In this document: one piece after another, positions 9,014-17,142 of the stretch
Numbering within the stretch: position 1 is the first letter of the stretch
How the letters are laid out: each line of letters starts with the position of its first letter
The notes under the pieces: model-generated
The model's input: the letters and a program-made list of their open reading frames with translations, nothing else
Databases searched by the model: none
What the model was told of the DNA's origin: nothing
Assembly: GCA_964628465.1 (NCBI GenBank)
Contig: CAZVOA010000003.1
Span: 1 to 64,000, forward strand
DNA from: JAFGPS01 sp964628465
Lineage (GTDB): Bacteria; Planctomycetota; Phycisphaerae; Sedimentisphaerales; Anaerobacaceae
Length of the DNA: 64,000 nucleotides
Direction: 5' to 3'
Position numbers and translations under genes: made by a program

Positions 9014-10360
9014 TCACTTATAACTTTTTATTTCTTTAAGCTTGTTCACGGCCGCTTCCAGTCTTGCTGTTCGCGAACCTTTCACTAATATTATATCGTA
9101 ATCTTTGATAATTTCATGCAGTTTATTACAGGCAGAAAGTGTATCTGCGAAAGATTTTATTTGCAAATTATTTTTCGATCTCTTCTTCGCTTCGTCCGCA
9201 GCTATTTTCGATAGCTTCCCGACAGATATTATCAGGTCAACATTTGCATTGGCAATTTGCTCGCCAAGCTTTACATGCAGAGCTTCAGACTGCGCGCCAA
9301 GCTCGGCCATGTCGCCGCAGATAAAAACCAATCTGCGTTTTCCTGTCGAATCAATGTTAGCGAGAATTTCCAAAGCGTTTTTCATCGAAGCTGGATTGGC
9401 ATTGTAGCAATCGTTTAAAATGGTAAGAGTACCAACCTGCATAACTTCAGCACGCATTACATTACCGGAAAAACTTTTCACCGCATTTGCAAAATCCTTC
9501 GCGGAAATACCGAACCGTTTGCAGATAGTCCACGCCGCAAGCGCATTATCCGCATTTCCAGGACCGGGCAAAGGTAGTTCTATTAAAACATCATCTATTG
9601 TGAAACTGCTCGACAAACTGTGAAAGCATATATTTTTTGCTGTTACGTCCGCTTTCCCGTTTTTACCGAAAGACGTAAAGTTAATCTTTTTCGCCCGGCA
9701 GAAATCCACCAATTGCTCAAAGTCCGAGTTTATTAACATAATTCCATCTGATATCAGGCCTTCGGAGATTGACATTTTTTCTTTTACGATTGCTTCCAAA
9801 CTTCCAAATCCCTCAAGGTGAGCCGGATGAACATTTATCACGGCTGCGATATCAGGATTCGCGATACGAGTTAGATACGAAATTTCACCCGGATGATTCG
9901 TACCAAGCTCCGCTATGACAATTTCAGTTCCTTTAGGAGCGTTGAGCAAAGTCAAAGGTAGCCCTATATTATTATTGAAACTTTTCGGCGATTGATGTGT
10001 CTTAAAATGCTGGCTCAAAACATGATGAGTTATCTGCCTTGTCGTAGTCTTTCCAACCGAGCCTGTTATCGCGACAACTTTATAACCCGCCCTTTTGCGA
10101 TATTGGTGAGCCAAATCACCGAGCGCATTTATCGTATCATCAACTTTGACAATGCACTTACCAGGAAACTTCTTCGCATCGATATCTTTTTGCACAACGG
10201 CACAGACAGCACCTTTGTTAAAAACATTTTCAATATAATCATGCCCATCGAAATTCTCACCGCTAATAGCAAAAAAACAATCCCCCGATTTTACAGTCCG
10301 GGAATCCGTACTAACACCGACAAACGAAGGCAAACTATCTATTATGGAAAACTCGTTCAT
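9014..10360 (-). CDS. murF: UDP-N-acetylmuramoyl-tripeptide--D-alanyl-D-alanine ligase MurF
   Basis: Cytoplasmic ATP-dependent Mur ligase that adds D-Ala-D-Ala to UDP-MurNAc-tripeptide. The start at 10360 (MNEFSIIDS) is chosen; the frame stays open to a TTG at 10411, but the added residues do not resemble the family. The N-terminal substrate domain includes VGVSTDSRTVKSGDCFFAI, the P-loop GSVGKTTT lies at about 100-107, followed by the central ATPase block IAELGTNHPGEI and the C-terminal domain with LNDCYNANPASM. About 448 residues, normal for MurF. It lies upstream of mraY; the rest of the division/cell-wall cluster is absent from the window. Confidence 0.95.
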   Translation of the reverse strand: MNEFSIIDSLPSFVGVSTDSRTVKSGDCFFAISGENFDGHDYIENVFNKGAVCAVVQKDIDAKKFPGKCIVKVDDTINALGDLAHQYRKRAGYKVVAITGSVGKTTTRQITHHVLSQHFKTHQSPKSFNNNIGLPLTLLNAPKGTEIVIAELGTNHPGEISYLTRIANPDIAAVINVHPAHLEGFGSLEAIVKEKMSISEGLISDGIMLINSDFEQLVDFCRAKKINFTSFGKNGKADVTAKNICFHSLSSSFTIDDVLIELPLPGPGNADNALAAWTICKRFGISAKDFANAVKSFSGNVMRAEVMQVGTLTILNDCYNANPASMKNALEILANIDSTGKRRLVFICGDMAELGAQSEALHVKLGEQIANANVDLIISVGKLSKIAADEAKKRSKNNLQIKSFADTLSACNKLHEIIKDYDIILVKGSRTARLEAAVNKLKEIKSYK

Positions 10361-10460
10361 ACCACTTTCGAGTAATAAAAACCAAATCAACTTAAAACAA
10401 ACCAAATCCAATCACAACAGTATGCGCATAGAATCGTTATAAATCAAGAATGAATATGAG

Positions 10461-10538
10461 TTGTATTATGAATAATAATTGATTGTTGTGTATAAGTTAT
10501 TATCCTTTTACACAAATCATAGGAGCGAGTTTTGTGAC
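10461..10538 (-). pseudogene. Duplicated rtcB C-terminus and terminator (remnant)
   Basis: Read on the minus strand, 10502-10538 encodes KLAPMICVKG followed by a stop, nearly identical to the KLAPLICVKG stop that ends the intact rtcB gene 250 bases away. The similarity continues past the stop into the 3' flank, including a TATTAT/ATAATA palindrome (about 10464-10478) matching the rtcB terminator palindrome at 10718-10736. The coding similarity ends where the palindromic element at 10539 begins. It is best read as the leftover of a second rtcB copy or a tail duplication; no more of the gene is present. Confidence 0.7.
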
Positions 10539-10624
10539 GGGTGGCAGCCTCAAGCGCAAGCTTTGGGATGGCTTGGCTTGAGTTACCATCCCCATCCTTA
10601 AAAAACAGGATGAGGCTGCCACCC
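10539..10624. mobile_element. Palindromic MITE/REP-like element with 14-bp terminal inverted repeats
   Basis: Perfect 14-base inverted repeats bound the element: GGGTGGCAGCCTCA at 10539-10552 and TGAGGCTGCCACCC at 10611-10624. Inside are two further hairpins (GGGATGG with CCATCCC, and CATCCT with AGGATG), so a single strand could fold into a branched structure. There is no reading frame for a transposase, so any movement would need an enzyme from elsewhere. It abuts the duplicated rtcB tail. Confidence 0.6.
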
Positions 10625-10717
10625 ATCATTATAGGAAGCTAAGTTTCTTTCGCATACATCCTATAAATCTGTTTCGGTGCTCAGGATGACAGCTTTCTTT
10701 TGTTCAGTTATAGAAGA

Positions 10718-10736
10718 CTATTATTTTAAATAATAG
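10718..10736 (-). terminator. Palindromic hairpin downstream of rtcB
   Basis: CTATTATTT and AAATAATAG form a 9-bp stem around a single base, 20-40 bases past the rtcB stop on the minus strand. The stem is AT-rich and lacks a long T run, so termination is only likely. A related palindrome follows the duplicated tail. Confidence 0.4.
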
Positions 10737-10757
10737 CGGATAGTTGTGTATCAACTA

Positions 10758-12182
10758 CTATCCTTTAACACATATCAAAGGGGCGAGTTTAGCTACTTTT
10801 TTGGCGAGGTTGGCGTTTTCGGTGGCGTCTGCTACTGAAACTACGTCTTTGTATGCACCCGGTGCTTCTTCGGCAATACCTTTAAAAGAAGTGCTTTTTA
10901 TAATAATTCCTTTGTGCGCAAGACCTTTTACTATATCGCGGCCGCTGTATTTTTTTGTTGCCTGTGTTCTGCTCATCGCTCTTCCGGCGCCATGTGAGCA
11001 TGAACTGAAACAGAGTTCCTCGCTTTCCTGCATTCCAGCGAGAATATATGAAAATGTCCCCATAGTTCCGCCAATTAAAACCGGTTGTCCCGCATCTCTT
11101 ATATCCGCAGGAAGCGAAGGATGTCCCGGGCCGAAAGCGCGTGTCGCGCCTTTGCGATGGATGTATAGTTTCATCGACTTGCCATTGACTTTATGCTCTT
11201 CGACTTTGCATGTATTATGTGAAACATCGTAAAGCAGTTTCAATTCCGCATGTGGAAATACTCGCTCGAAAGATTCCCGTACAAGGTGCATAAGAACCTG
11301 ACGATTCGCGATTGCACAGTTTATACCGGCGCGCATAGCTCCATAATATTGCTGGCCGACATCGGATTTTATCGGCGCACAGGCAAGGTCGCGCTCAGGT
11401 AAATCTATACCTTCTTCTTTTGCGGTCTTCAACATTAGCGGCATATAATCTGTTGCAACCTGGTGACCAAGTCCGCGCGAGCCGCAGTGAATCGTCACTA
11501 CTATGTCACCCAGTGCGACACCGTATGCTTCAGCGATTTTGTTATCGAATATTTCTATAACCTTTTGCACTTCAAGATAATGATTTCCCGAACCGAGTGT
11601 CCCGACCTGATCTTTCTGTCTTTCTTTCGCATGGTCTGAAACAAATTCAGGTTTTGCGCCGAAAGCGATTCCGTTTTCTTCTGTTCGTGTAAGGTCATTT
11701 TTTGTACCGTAACCGCGATCCACGGCCCATTTCGAGCCGCCGGTAAGCATTTCGTCCATTTCGTCTTTGGACAAAATAATTCTTCCTGTGCTTCCCACTC
11801 CAGCCGGGATATTGCGAGCCAGTTCGTTAGCAAGTCTTTCTTTAACAGACTCGATTTGTTCTTCTTTGAGGCCGGTTAAAATAGTTCTTACGCCGCACGA
11901 TATATCGAAACCGACACCACCGGCTGAGATTATGCCGCCTTTATCCGGATCGAACGCGGCTACTCCACCAATAGGAAAACCATATCCCCAGTGAGCGTCA
12001 GGCATTGCGAAAGACGCTTTAACTATGCCCGGCAGACTTGCTACATTTGACCCCTGCTTATATACATTCTCATCCATGTTTTTTATGATGTCATCGTTAC
12101 CGAAAAGAATAAATGGCACTCTCATCTTTTCAAACGGATCAATAAACCATTGGTAACCGGAACGCTTTTTAAGATTTTTCAT
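10758..12182 (-). CDS. rtcB: RNA-splicing ligase RtcB
   Basis: GTP- and manganese-dependent ligase that joins RNA 2',3'-cyclic phosphate or 3'-phosphate ends to 5'-OH ends, used in tRNA splicing or RNA repair. About 474 residues from the ATG at 12182, which has GGTGA 6 bases upstream; an in-frame ATG at 12194 is possible but its AAAGGA touches the codon. Counting from 12194, the key residues are all present: Cys100 (GFDISCGVR), His205 (GSGNHYLE), His236 (HCGSRG), His326 (YDVSHN) and the guanylylated His401 (SCSHGAGRAMSR). This is the long archaeal-type version. Archease lies directly upstream and should be its activating partner. Confidence 0.96.
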   Translation of the reverse strand: MKNLKKRSGYQWFIDPFEKMRVPFILFGNDDIIKNMDENVYKQGSNVASLPGIVKASFAMPDAHWGYGFPIGGVAAFDPDKGGIISAGGVGFDISCGVRTILTGLKEEQIESVKERLANELARNIPAGVGSTGRIILSKDEMDEMLTGGSKWAVDRGYGTKNDLTRTEENGIAFGAKPEFVSDHAKERQKDQVGTLGSGNHYLEVQKVIEIFDNKIAEAYGVALGDIVVTIHCGSRGLGHQVATDYMPLMLKTAKEEGIDLPERDLACAPIKSDVGQQYYGAMRAGINCAIANRQVLMHLVRESFERVFPHAELKLLYDVSHNTCKVEEHKVNGKSMKLYIHRKGATRAFGPGHPSLPADIRDAGQPVLIGGTMGTFSYILAGMQESEELCFSSCSHGAGRAMSRTQATKKYSGRDIVKGLAHKGIIIKSTSFKGIAEEAPGAYKDVVSVADATENANLAKKVAKLAPLICVKG

Positions 12183-12203
12183 TTGTATCACCATTCCTTT
12201 GTG

Positions 12204-12620
12204 TCAAATATCTACAATACATTGCGCAATCCATTTTCCGTTTACCTGAGCAACTTTCAAGTCGGAATAGGAGATTCCTTTTATTTCCACGCCGGGATCA
12301 TGTTTTTTCAAATCCAGTTTTTCCCCCCATGCGTAACCTGTCAATTGGCCGTCATTTATTTCAACATCGAATCTGCTGAAAAACATTTTTCGAGTTATCA
12401 TTTCATACAATAGATTACTGAGCCATGCGATAAAAAGAAGTTCAATATCATCATCGCTGCATGTGATTTTGATTTTGTCTTCCTGTTTGATTTTCTCTGG
12501 ATCGACATTCACCGCAACAAGCGCAACAGCGGCGTTCACGAAAGCTTCTTCGATACTTTCGCCAAAGCCGCGAATACCCATATCAGCAGTATGTGAATAA
12601 TGTTCCCAGTCTTTTCTCAT
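12204..12620 (-). CDS. Archease, RtcB cofactor
   Basis: 138 residues. The family promotes RtcB guanylylation and turnover through conserved acidic residues binding metal. Typical blocks are visible: an N-terminal HYSHTADMGIRGFGESIEEAFVNAA with the conserved HTAD motif, LLFIAWLSNLLYEM in the middle, and the C-terminal KAVTYHDL-like segment (KGISYSDLKVAQVNGKWIAQCIVDI). The stop lies about 20 bases before rtcB on the same strand, so the two are almost certainly co-transcribed as an RNA end-joining operon. Confidence 0.93.
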   Translation of the reverse strand: MRKDWEHYSHTADMGIRGFGESIEEAFVNAAVALVAVNVDPEKIKQEDKIKITCSDDDIELLFIAWLSNLLYEMITRKMFFSRFDVEINDGQLTGYAWGEKLDLKKHDPGVEIKGISYSDLKVAQVNGKWIAQCIVDI

Positions 12621-12729
12621 AAATATGATTTATATCATATTTGATGATTTTTTCAAGAATTTTACCATTACGACAATATTCACAAACAACGCAATTAAAT
12701 TGTAATTGGCTTACTATGAGTTATCCTGA

Positions 12730-12767
12730 TTTAACTTTAGTTCACTTTATACTTTATTTGGTTAAAG
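12730..12767. repeat. Second copy of the ACTTTAGTTC word repeat
   Basis: Contains the 20-mer TTTAACTTTAGTTCACTTTA (12730-12749), identical to 5239-5258, followed by the related words TACTTTATTTGGTTAAAG. It lies in the spacer between archease and the DUF1848 gene. Confidence 0.7.
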
Positions 12768-12808
12768 TATCAATAAGCAAATTCCTTAAAACTCAAGCAG
12801 GAATATGT

Positions 12809-13759
12809 TTATAATATTCCTGTATTATCTAAAGTTTGCTTTCTAATTCCTTCAAGCCATTGGTCAGATTGGGATTTTGTGTAACCTAAAAAAGCTGAGC
12901 TTGTATCGTGGTTTTCAAAAGAATTATCCGCGCGGCCTTTGTTTGTATTGGCGTAGCAATAAACGCAGCCGTGCGGGCAGGTGTTGTATGTTCCAATGTC
13001 GTAGCTTTCTGTGCAGCCGCATTCTTGTCTGGTGTGCTTTTCTTTGTATGCGAATCCGTCCGGGTAAAATAGTTTCTCTATAATGCCGCCGTCTATGCAA
13101 TGAGCTTTTTGAACTTTTTCGTTTATCAGATAATCGCAGCAGCATGAATAAAGTTGGATTCCATTTTCGCGGGCTATATCTGATAATTCGTTTGCGAGAG
13201 CTATTTTGAAGTCATCTTCAGGATATTCGATTTTTATTCCAGTGTTTTTTTCAAGTTCATTGAAGTTTGTTATAACATTTTTGTACTCGGTGACAAAACT
13301 TATATAACATCGCTCGACAAGTCCGCTGAATTCTTTTACCAATTTTTTAAATTCTGCGAGAAAATAATCTCTGTCACAAATATTCGATATAATAATCGGA
13401 TCAAAACGCCAGTTTATATGCGCAGGTGAATATGTTTTTGCAAGATATTTTAGAGATTCGATTGCGGATTGCTTATCGAGATTACTTTCGAAAACTTCAG
13501 GCAGGCCGGTAACTGTATAATTGAAATAAAATTTATATCCAAGTTCATCTAAGATTTTCAGGTTCTCAAGGAACGGCGTAAAGTTTTTCGACCAGAACAC
13601 GAAACAGCTTACATCTTCAGGTTTCAGAGAAACGATGTACTTCTTACCGCCGTAAGGATTTACTACTCCTGCAAAACCATCCTTTACACGATTCATAAAC
13701 CAATCGCCATAGAACGTGGGAATATCTGTTCTTCGTGATACAGAGATAATACTTTTCAT
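12809..13759 (-). CDS. DUF1848 family protein with radical-SAM-like cysteine cluster
   Basis: About 316 residues. The start at 13759 (MKSIISVSRRTDIP) is chosen because the family begins with ISVSRRTDIP; the upstream in-frame extension is encoded by a repeat. The body has FVFWSKNFTPFLENL and NWRFDPIII, features of this family. Near the C-terminus lies CPHGCVYCYAN, a CxxxCxxC arrangement like that of radical SAM enzymes, preceded by an ECGC pair that may also bind metal. The substrate is unknown. A transport group follows upstream on the same strand, with a repeat-filled gap, so co-transcription is doubtful. Confidence 0.85.
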   Translation of the reverse strand: MKSIISVSRRTDIPTFYGDWFMNRVKDGFAGVVNPYGGKKYIVSLKPEDVSCFVFWSKNFTPFLENLKILDELGYKFYFNYTVTGLPEVFESNLDKQSAIESLKYLAKTYSPAHINWRFDPIIISNICDRDYFLAEFKKLVKEFSGLVERCYISFVTEYKNVITNFNELEKNTGIKIEYPEDDFKIALANELSDIARENGIQLYSCCCDYLINEKVQKAHCIDGGIIEKLFYPDGFAYKEKHTRQECGCTESYDIGTYNTCPHGCVYCYANTNKGRADNSFENHDTSSAFLGYTKSQSDQWLEGIRKQTLDNTGIL

Positions 13760-13782
13760 ATTTATTAACAATTTTAAATATT

Positions 13783-13862
13783 TTAACCACAGATATTCAC
13801 TGATTTTCACAGATTTTATAAATATTTTTTATCAGTGTTAATCTGCGTTAATCAGTGGTTAA
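13783..13862. repeat. CCACAGAT/ATCAGTGGTT inverted word repeat
   Basis: The left half (about 13783-13812) reads TTAACCACAGATATTCACTG and continues TTTTCACAG. The right half (13831-13862) is its relative in inverse orientation, ending ATCAGTGGTTAA. Words of about nine bases recur with small changes. It fills the gap between the POT transporter stop and the DUF1848 start and reaches the latter's ribosome-binding region. Confidence 0.65.
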
Positions 13863-13873
13863 TATTTTTTATA

Positions 13874-15220
13874 TCAGGATTTAGCTTCTTCCTGAATATA
13901 TGTTTTTTCCTTATATCTCATTGCGACTGGAATAAAAAGGATTGCTGTAATAACCATGCCTATCGTAAAGAACCAGAAATAGCTTGCGCCGGGAAGTTTG
14001 CTTGAGCCGTCTTCGTTTTGAATAAAAATATTAACAAAGCTCGTGAAAAAATTACCGAGGAAGATTGAAAGGAAAAATATCGCCATAATAAATGACTTAA
14101 TATTCTGAGGAGCCTGAGTATATGAGAACTCAAGAAGTGTAATCGAGACCATAACTTCGGCGGATGCCAGAACAAAATGAGCAAGGAACAGCCAACCGAC
14201 ACTCGGAGCAAAACCTGCGCTAACACGCATCTGGAGTATGCCTGAAATTGCAAAGGCAATAGCCGTTACAAATAATCCAATTCCCGTTTTCCTGAGAGGA
14301 GTCAGCGGAAATAACTTGTTAATCGCCGGATATATTACATAAGAAAACGTCGGGATAAGAATTAATATCAGGGCAGGATTGGCAAAACCGATTTGAGATT
14401 CCAGCCAGTTATACCCCAGCCAGTTGCGATCCAGATTTTTCGCAAGAAGAACCCAGGCTGAATCCATCTGATCGTATAATGACCAGAACATAATTACAAA
14501 AATGTACAATACCGAGAGTTTGCAAATTGCCTGAAGTCCCTCGCCGCTAAGACATTTTTTGATATTATCAATTCCGCTCGCTGGTATGTGAACATATTTT
14601 TTGCGTCCGAGCCAGAATACGATAACGGCAATGAACATTAAAGCCGCTGGAAATGCAAATGCTACTTTCGGCTCGTATTTCTTTAATAGTACCGGGACAA
14701 GCAAATACGAAACAAAGGCGCCTACATTAATAGCAAAATAAAACCAGTGATAAATCCTGCTTAACAAATGCTGATTACTTTTACCGAACTGGTCGCCGAC
14801 GTTTGCTGAGACAAGCGGCTTAATGATACCGCCGCCTAAAGCTATCAAACCCAAGCCGATAAATAAACCTACACGGGTTTGATCTAAAACCAATGCTACA
14901 AAACCAAAACAGTAAAGTACCGAGAAATAAAGAATCGCCCTGTATTTGTCCAGCCATATATCGGAAATTATCGCTCCGGCTATACCCATGAGATAGACAA
15001 TTGCTACAAACATATGGAAAATGAATTTCGTTGTTTCATCACTCATTACGCTTAGAGCGCCGTCCGAACCAAGAAGGTATTGTGTCATAAATACAGTTAA
15101 AATGGACCTTCCGCCGTAAAAAGCAAATCGTTCAGCGGCTTCATTGGTAAGAATACAGGGAATTCCGCCAGGCATTTTTGACGATGGTACTGGTGCGGTT
15201 AAATATTCTGTTTTGGCCAT
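13874..15220 (-). CDS. Proton-dependent oligopeptide transporter (POT/PTR2 family)
   Basis: 448-residue major-facilitator protein with about 12-14 membrane helices. The diagnostic POT motif ExxERFxYY is represented by EAAERFAFYGGRSIL near the N-terminus (about residues 28-42), where the Glu and Arg couple proton entry to peptide uptake. The second POT signature region is seen as GLGLIALGGGIIKPLVSANVGDQF. It likely imports di- and tripeptides across the inner membrane. It is divergent from a metallopeptidase gene and close to an OPT transporter gene, pointing to protein or peptide scavenging. Substrate range cannot be read from sequence. Confidence 0.92.
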   Translation of the reverse strand: MAKTEYLTAPVPSSKMPGGIPCILTNEAAERFAFYGGRSILTVFMTQYLLGSDGALSVMSDETTKFIFHMFVAIVYLMGIAGAIISDIWLDKYRAILYFSVLYCFGFVALVLDQTRVGLFIGLGLIALGGGIIKPLVSANVGDQFGKSNQHLLSRIYHWFYFAINVGAFVSYLLVPVLLKKYEPKVAFAFPAALMFIAVIVFWLGRKKYVHIPASGIDNIKKCLSGEGLQAICKLSVLYIFVIMFWSLYDQMDSAWVLLAKNLDRNWLGYNWLESQIGFANPALILILIPTFSYVIYPAINKLFPLTPLRKTGIGLFVTAIAFAISGILQMRVSAGFAPSVGWLFLAHFVLASAEVMVSITLLEFSYTQAPQNIKSFIMAIFFLSIFLGNFFTSFVNIFIQNEDGSSKLPGASYFWFFTIGMVITAILFIPVAMRYKEKTYIQEEAKS

Positions 15221-15446
15221 GAGGATTATGCCCTTTCAAAGTAAATTAGACATTATCGTTGTTTTTACATTATGTTACTATCGTTTCGCGCAGAGTTCAA
15301 AGAAGAAATATGCAAAAGTAAAAAAATGCCGGACATCGAAACGTACCTTTAAAACTGCTTGATTTAGTATTCAATAGCCGATATTATCTTTATGTTAAAA
15401 GGGGCTGATGACTAAAGTTATATTAAAATACAGGAGCCTGAGAAAA

Positions 15447-17126
15447 ATGAAAAAAGTACTGAAATCAATAACAATATTAGTTTTAATCGCCGCCTTTTCA
15501 GGTTGCGCACAAAACACAAAGGAGAAAGAATTGCAAACATTCATTGACAATCATGTGAAAAAAGTCAAGCCGCTAAATAAACAGGCATGTCTGGCTTATT
15601 GGGACGCGGCTACCAGCGGAAAAGAAGAAGACTACGATAAAGTGAGCGAATTAACCTTAAAAATTCGCCGGATTTACAGTGATCCGAACAATTTTGCTAT
15701 GCTCAAGGAAATGAAAGCTTCGAGCGAAATCGAAAATTATATTTTGAAAAGACAAGCCGATTTACTATATAACGGTTTTCTCGAAAATCAGATCGAACCG
15801 GAATTGCTTAAGCAGATAGTCGAATTAAGCACAAACATTGAAAAGAACTTCAGCACTTTCCGGGGTACAATCAACGGCGAGAAAATTACTGATAACAGAA
15901 TCAAGGAAATCCTGAAAACTGAAACAAATTCTGAAAATCGCAAACAGGCATGGCTCGCAAGCAAACAGGTTGGCCCACAGGTGGCAAGCGACCTGATTAA
16001 ATTAGTCAAGCTGCGAAATCAGGCCGCACAAAAACTCGGCTTTGCGAATTATCATACACTTTCGCTTACCACCGCGGAACAGGATGTGAACGAGCTTGAT
16101 AGAATTTTCACCGAGTTATACGAATTGACAAACGAGCCTTATAGAAAATTAAAAAATGAACTCGATGTAATACTCGCTAAAAATTCCAGCGTATCAGTCA
16201 ATGAGCTGATGCCATGGCATTTTCATGATCCATTCTTCCAGGAAACTCCTCTTGTTTATAATGTAGATTTGGATTCATATTATAAAGACAAGGATGTTGT
16301 AGAACTTGCGAAGCAATTTTATGCTGGAATAGGTCTTCCTGTAGATGACATTCTCGCGAATAGCGACCTTTATGAACGTGACGGTAAAAATCCTCATGCG
16401 TTCAGTACAGATATTGACAGAGAAGGTGACGTGAGGATTCTGTGCAATGTGAAAAACAATGAGACATGGATGGAAACCATGCTGCACGAGCTTGGCCATG
16501 CCGCTTACGATAAAAACCATAACCAGAAATTACCGTATCTACTCAAACAACCGGCACATATTTTCACAACAGAAGCAATCGCGATGTTCTTCGGCAGGCT
16601 CAGCCGCAATCCGGCATGGATGCAGCAGATGCTGGAATTAACCGACGAACAGAGAGATGAAATAAGAAAGGTTAGTGACAAATATGCCCAGTTGAAGCAG
16701 CTTATTTTCGCACGATGGGCAATGGTCATGTACAATTTCGAAAAAGAACTTTACGCTAATCCAGACCAGGACCTCAATCAATTATGGTGGGTCATGGTTG
16801 AAAAATACCAGTTCATAAAAGCCCCGGCTGGAAGAAACGAACCTGACTGGGCCGCAAAGATTCATTTTACCATCGCACCTGTTTACTATCATAATTATTT
16901 GCTGGGCGAATTGTTTGCGTCACAACTGCATAATCATCTTGTATATAAAGTTCTTGATTTAAATTCGAGTGAAAATGTAAGTTACATCGGGCAAAAGAAA
17001 GTCGGAAATTTCATCACTGAGAAAATCTTTAAACCAGGCGCCGAATACAGATGGAACGTAATGATCGAGCGCGCGACCGGCGAACCTTTAACCGCAAAAT
17101 ATTTTGTCGAGCAGTTTGTAAAATAG
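15447..17126 (+). CDS. Zinc metallopeptidase lipoprotein, M2/M3 (peptidyl-dipeptidase) type
   Basis: About 559 residues from the ATG at 15447, which gives a proper lipoprotein signal (hydrophobic run, then AAFSGC) and has AGGAG ten bases upstream; an upstream in-frame start at 15408 would bury it. The zinc site is HELGH at 347-351 with the third ligand Glu376 (TTEAIAMF), the 24-residue spacing of gluzincins. The helical architecture and segments such as DREGDVRIL fit bacterial relatives of peptidyl-dipeptidase A (M2), though M3 oligopeptidases are close in fold. It probably trims peptides in the periplasm, tethered to a membrane. It precedes an OPT transporter by 16 bases and is divergent from a POT transporter. 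Confidence 0.85.
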   Translation: MKKVLKSITILVLIAAFSGCAQNTKEKELQTFIDNHVKKVKPLNKQACLAYWDAATSGKEEDYDKVSELTLKIRRIYSDPNNFAMLKEMKASSEIENYILKRQADLLYNGFLENQIEPELLKQIVELSTNIEKNFSTFRGTINGEKITDNRIKEILKTETNSENRKQAWLASKQVGPQVASDLIKLVKLRNQAAQKLGFANYHTLSLTTAEQDVNELDRIFTELYELTNEPYRKLKNELDVILAKNSSVSVNELMPWHFHDPFFQETPLVYNVDLDSYYKDKDVVELAKQFYAGIGLPVDDILANSDLYERDGKNPHAFSTDIDREGDVRILCNVKNNETWMETMLHELGHAAYDKNHNQKLPYLLKQPAHIFTTEAIAMFFGRLSRNPAWMQQMLELTDEQRDEIRKVSDKYAQLKQLIFARWAMVMYNFEKELYANPDQDLNQLWWVMVEKYQFIKAPAGRNEPDWAAKIHFTIAPVYYHNYLLGELFASQLHNHLVYKVLDLNSSENVSYIGQKKVGNFITEKIFKPGAEYRWNVMIERATGEPLTAKYFVEQFVK

Positions 17127-17142
17127 TAATAAAGGAAAAACT

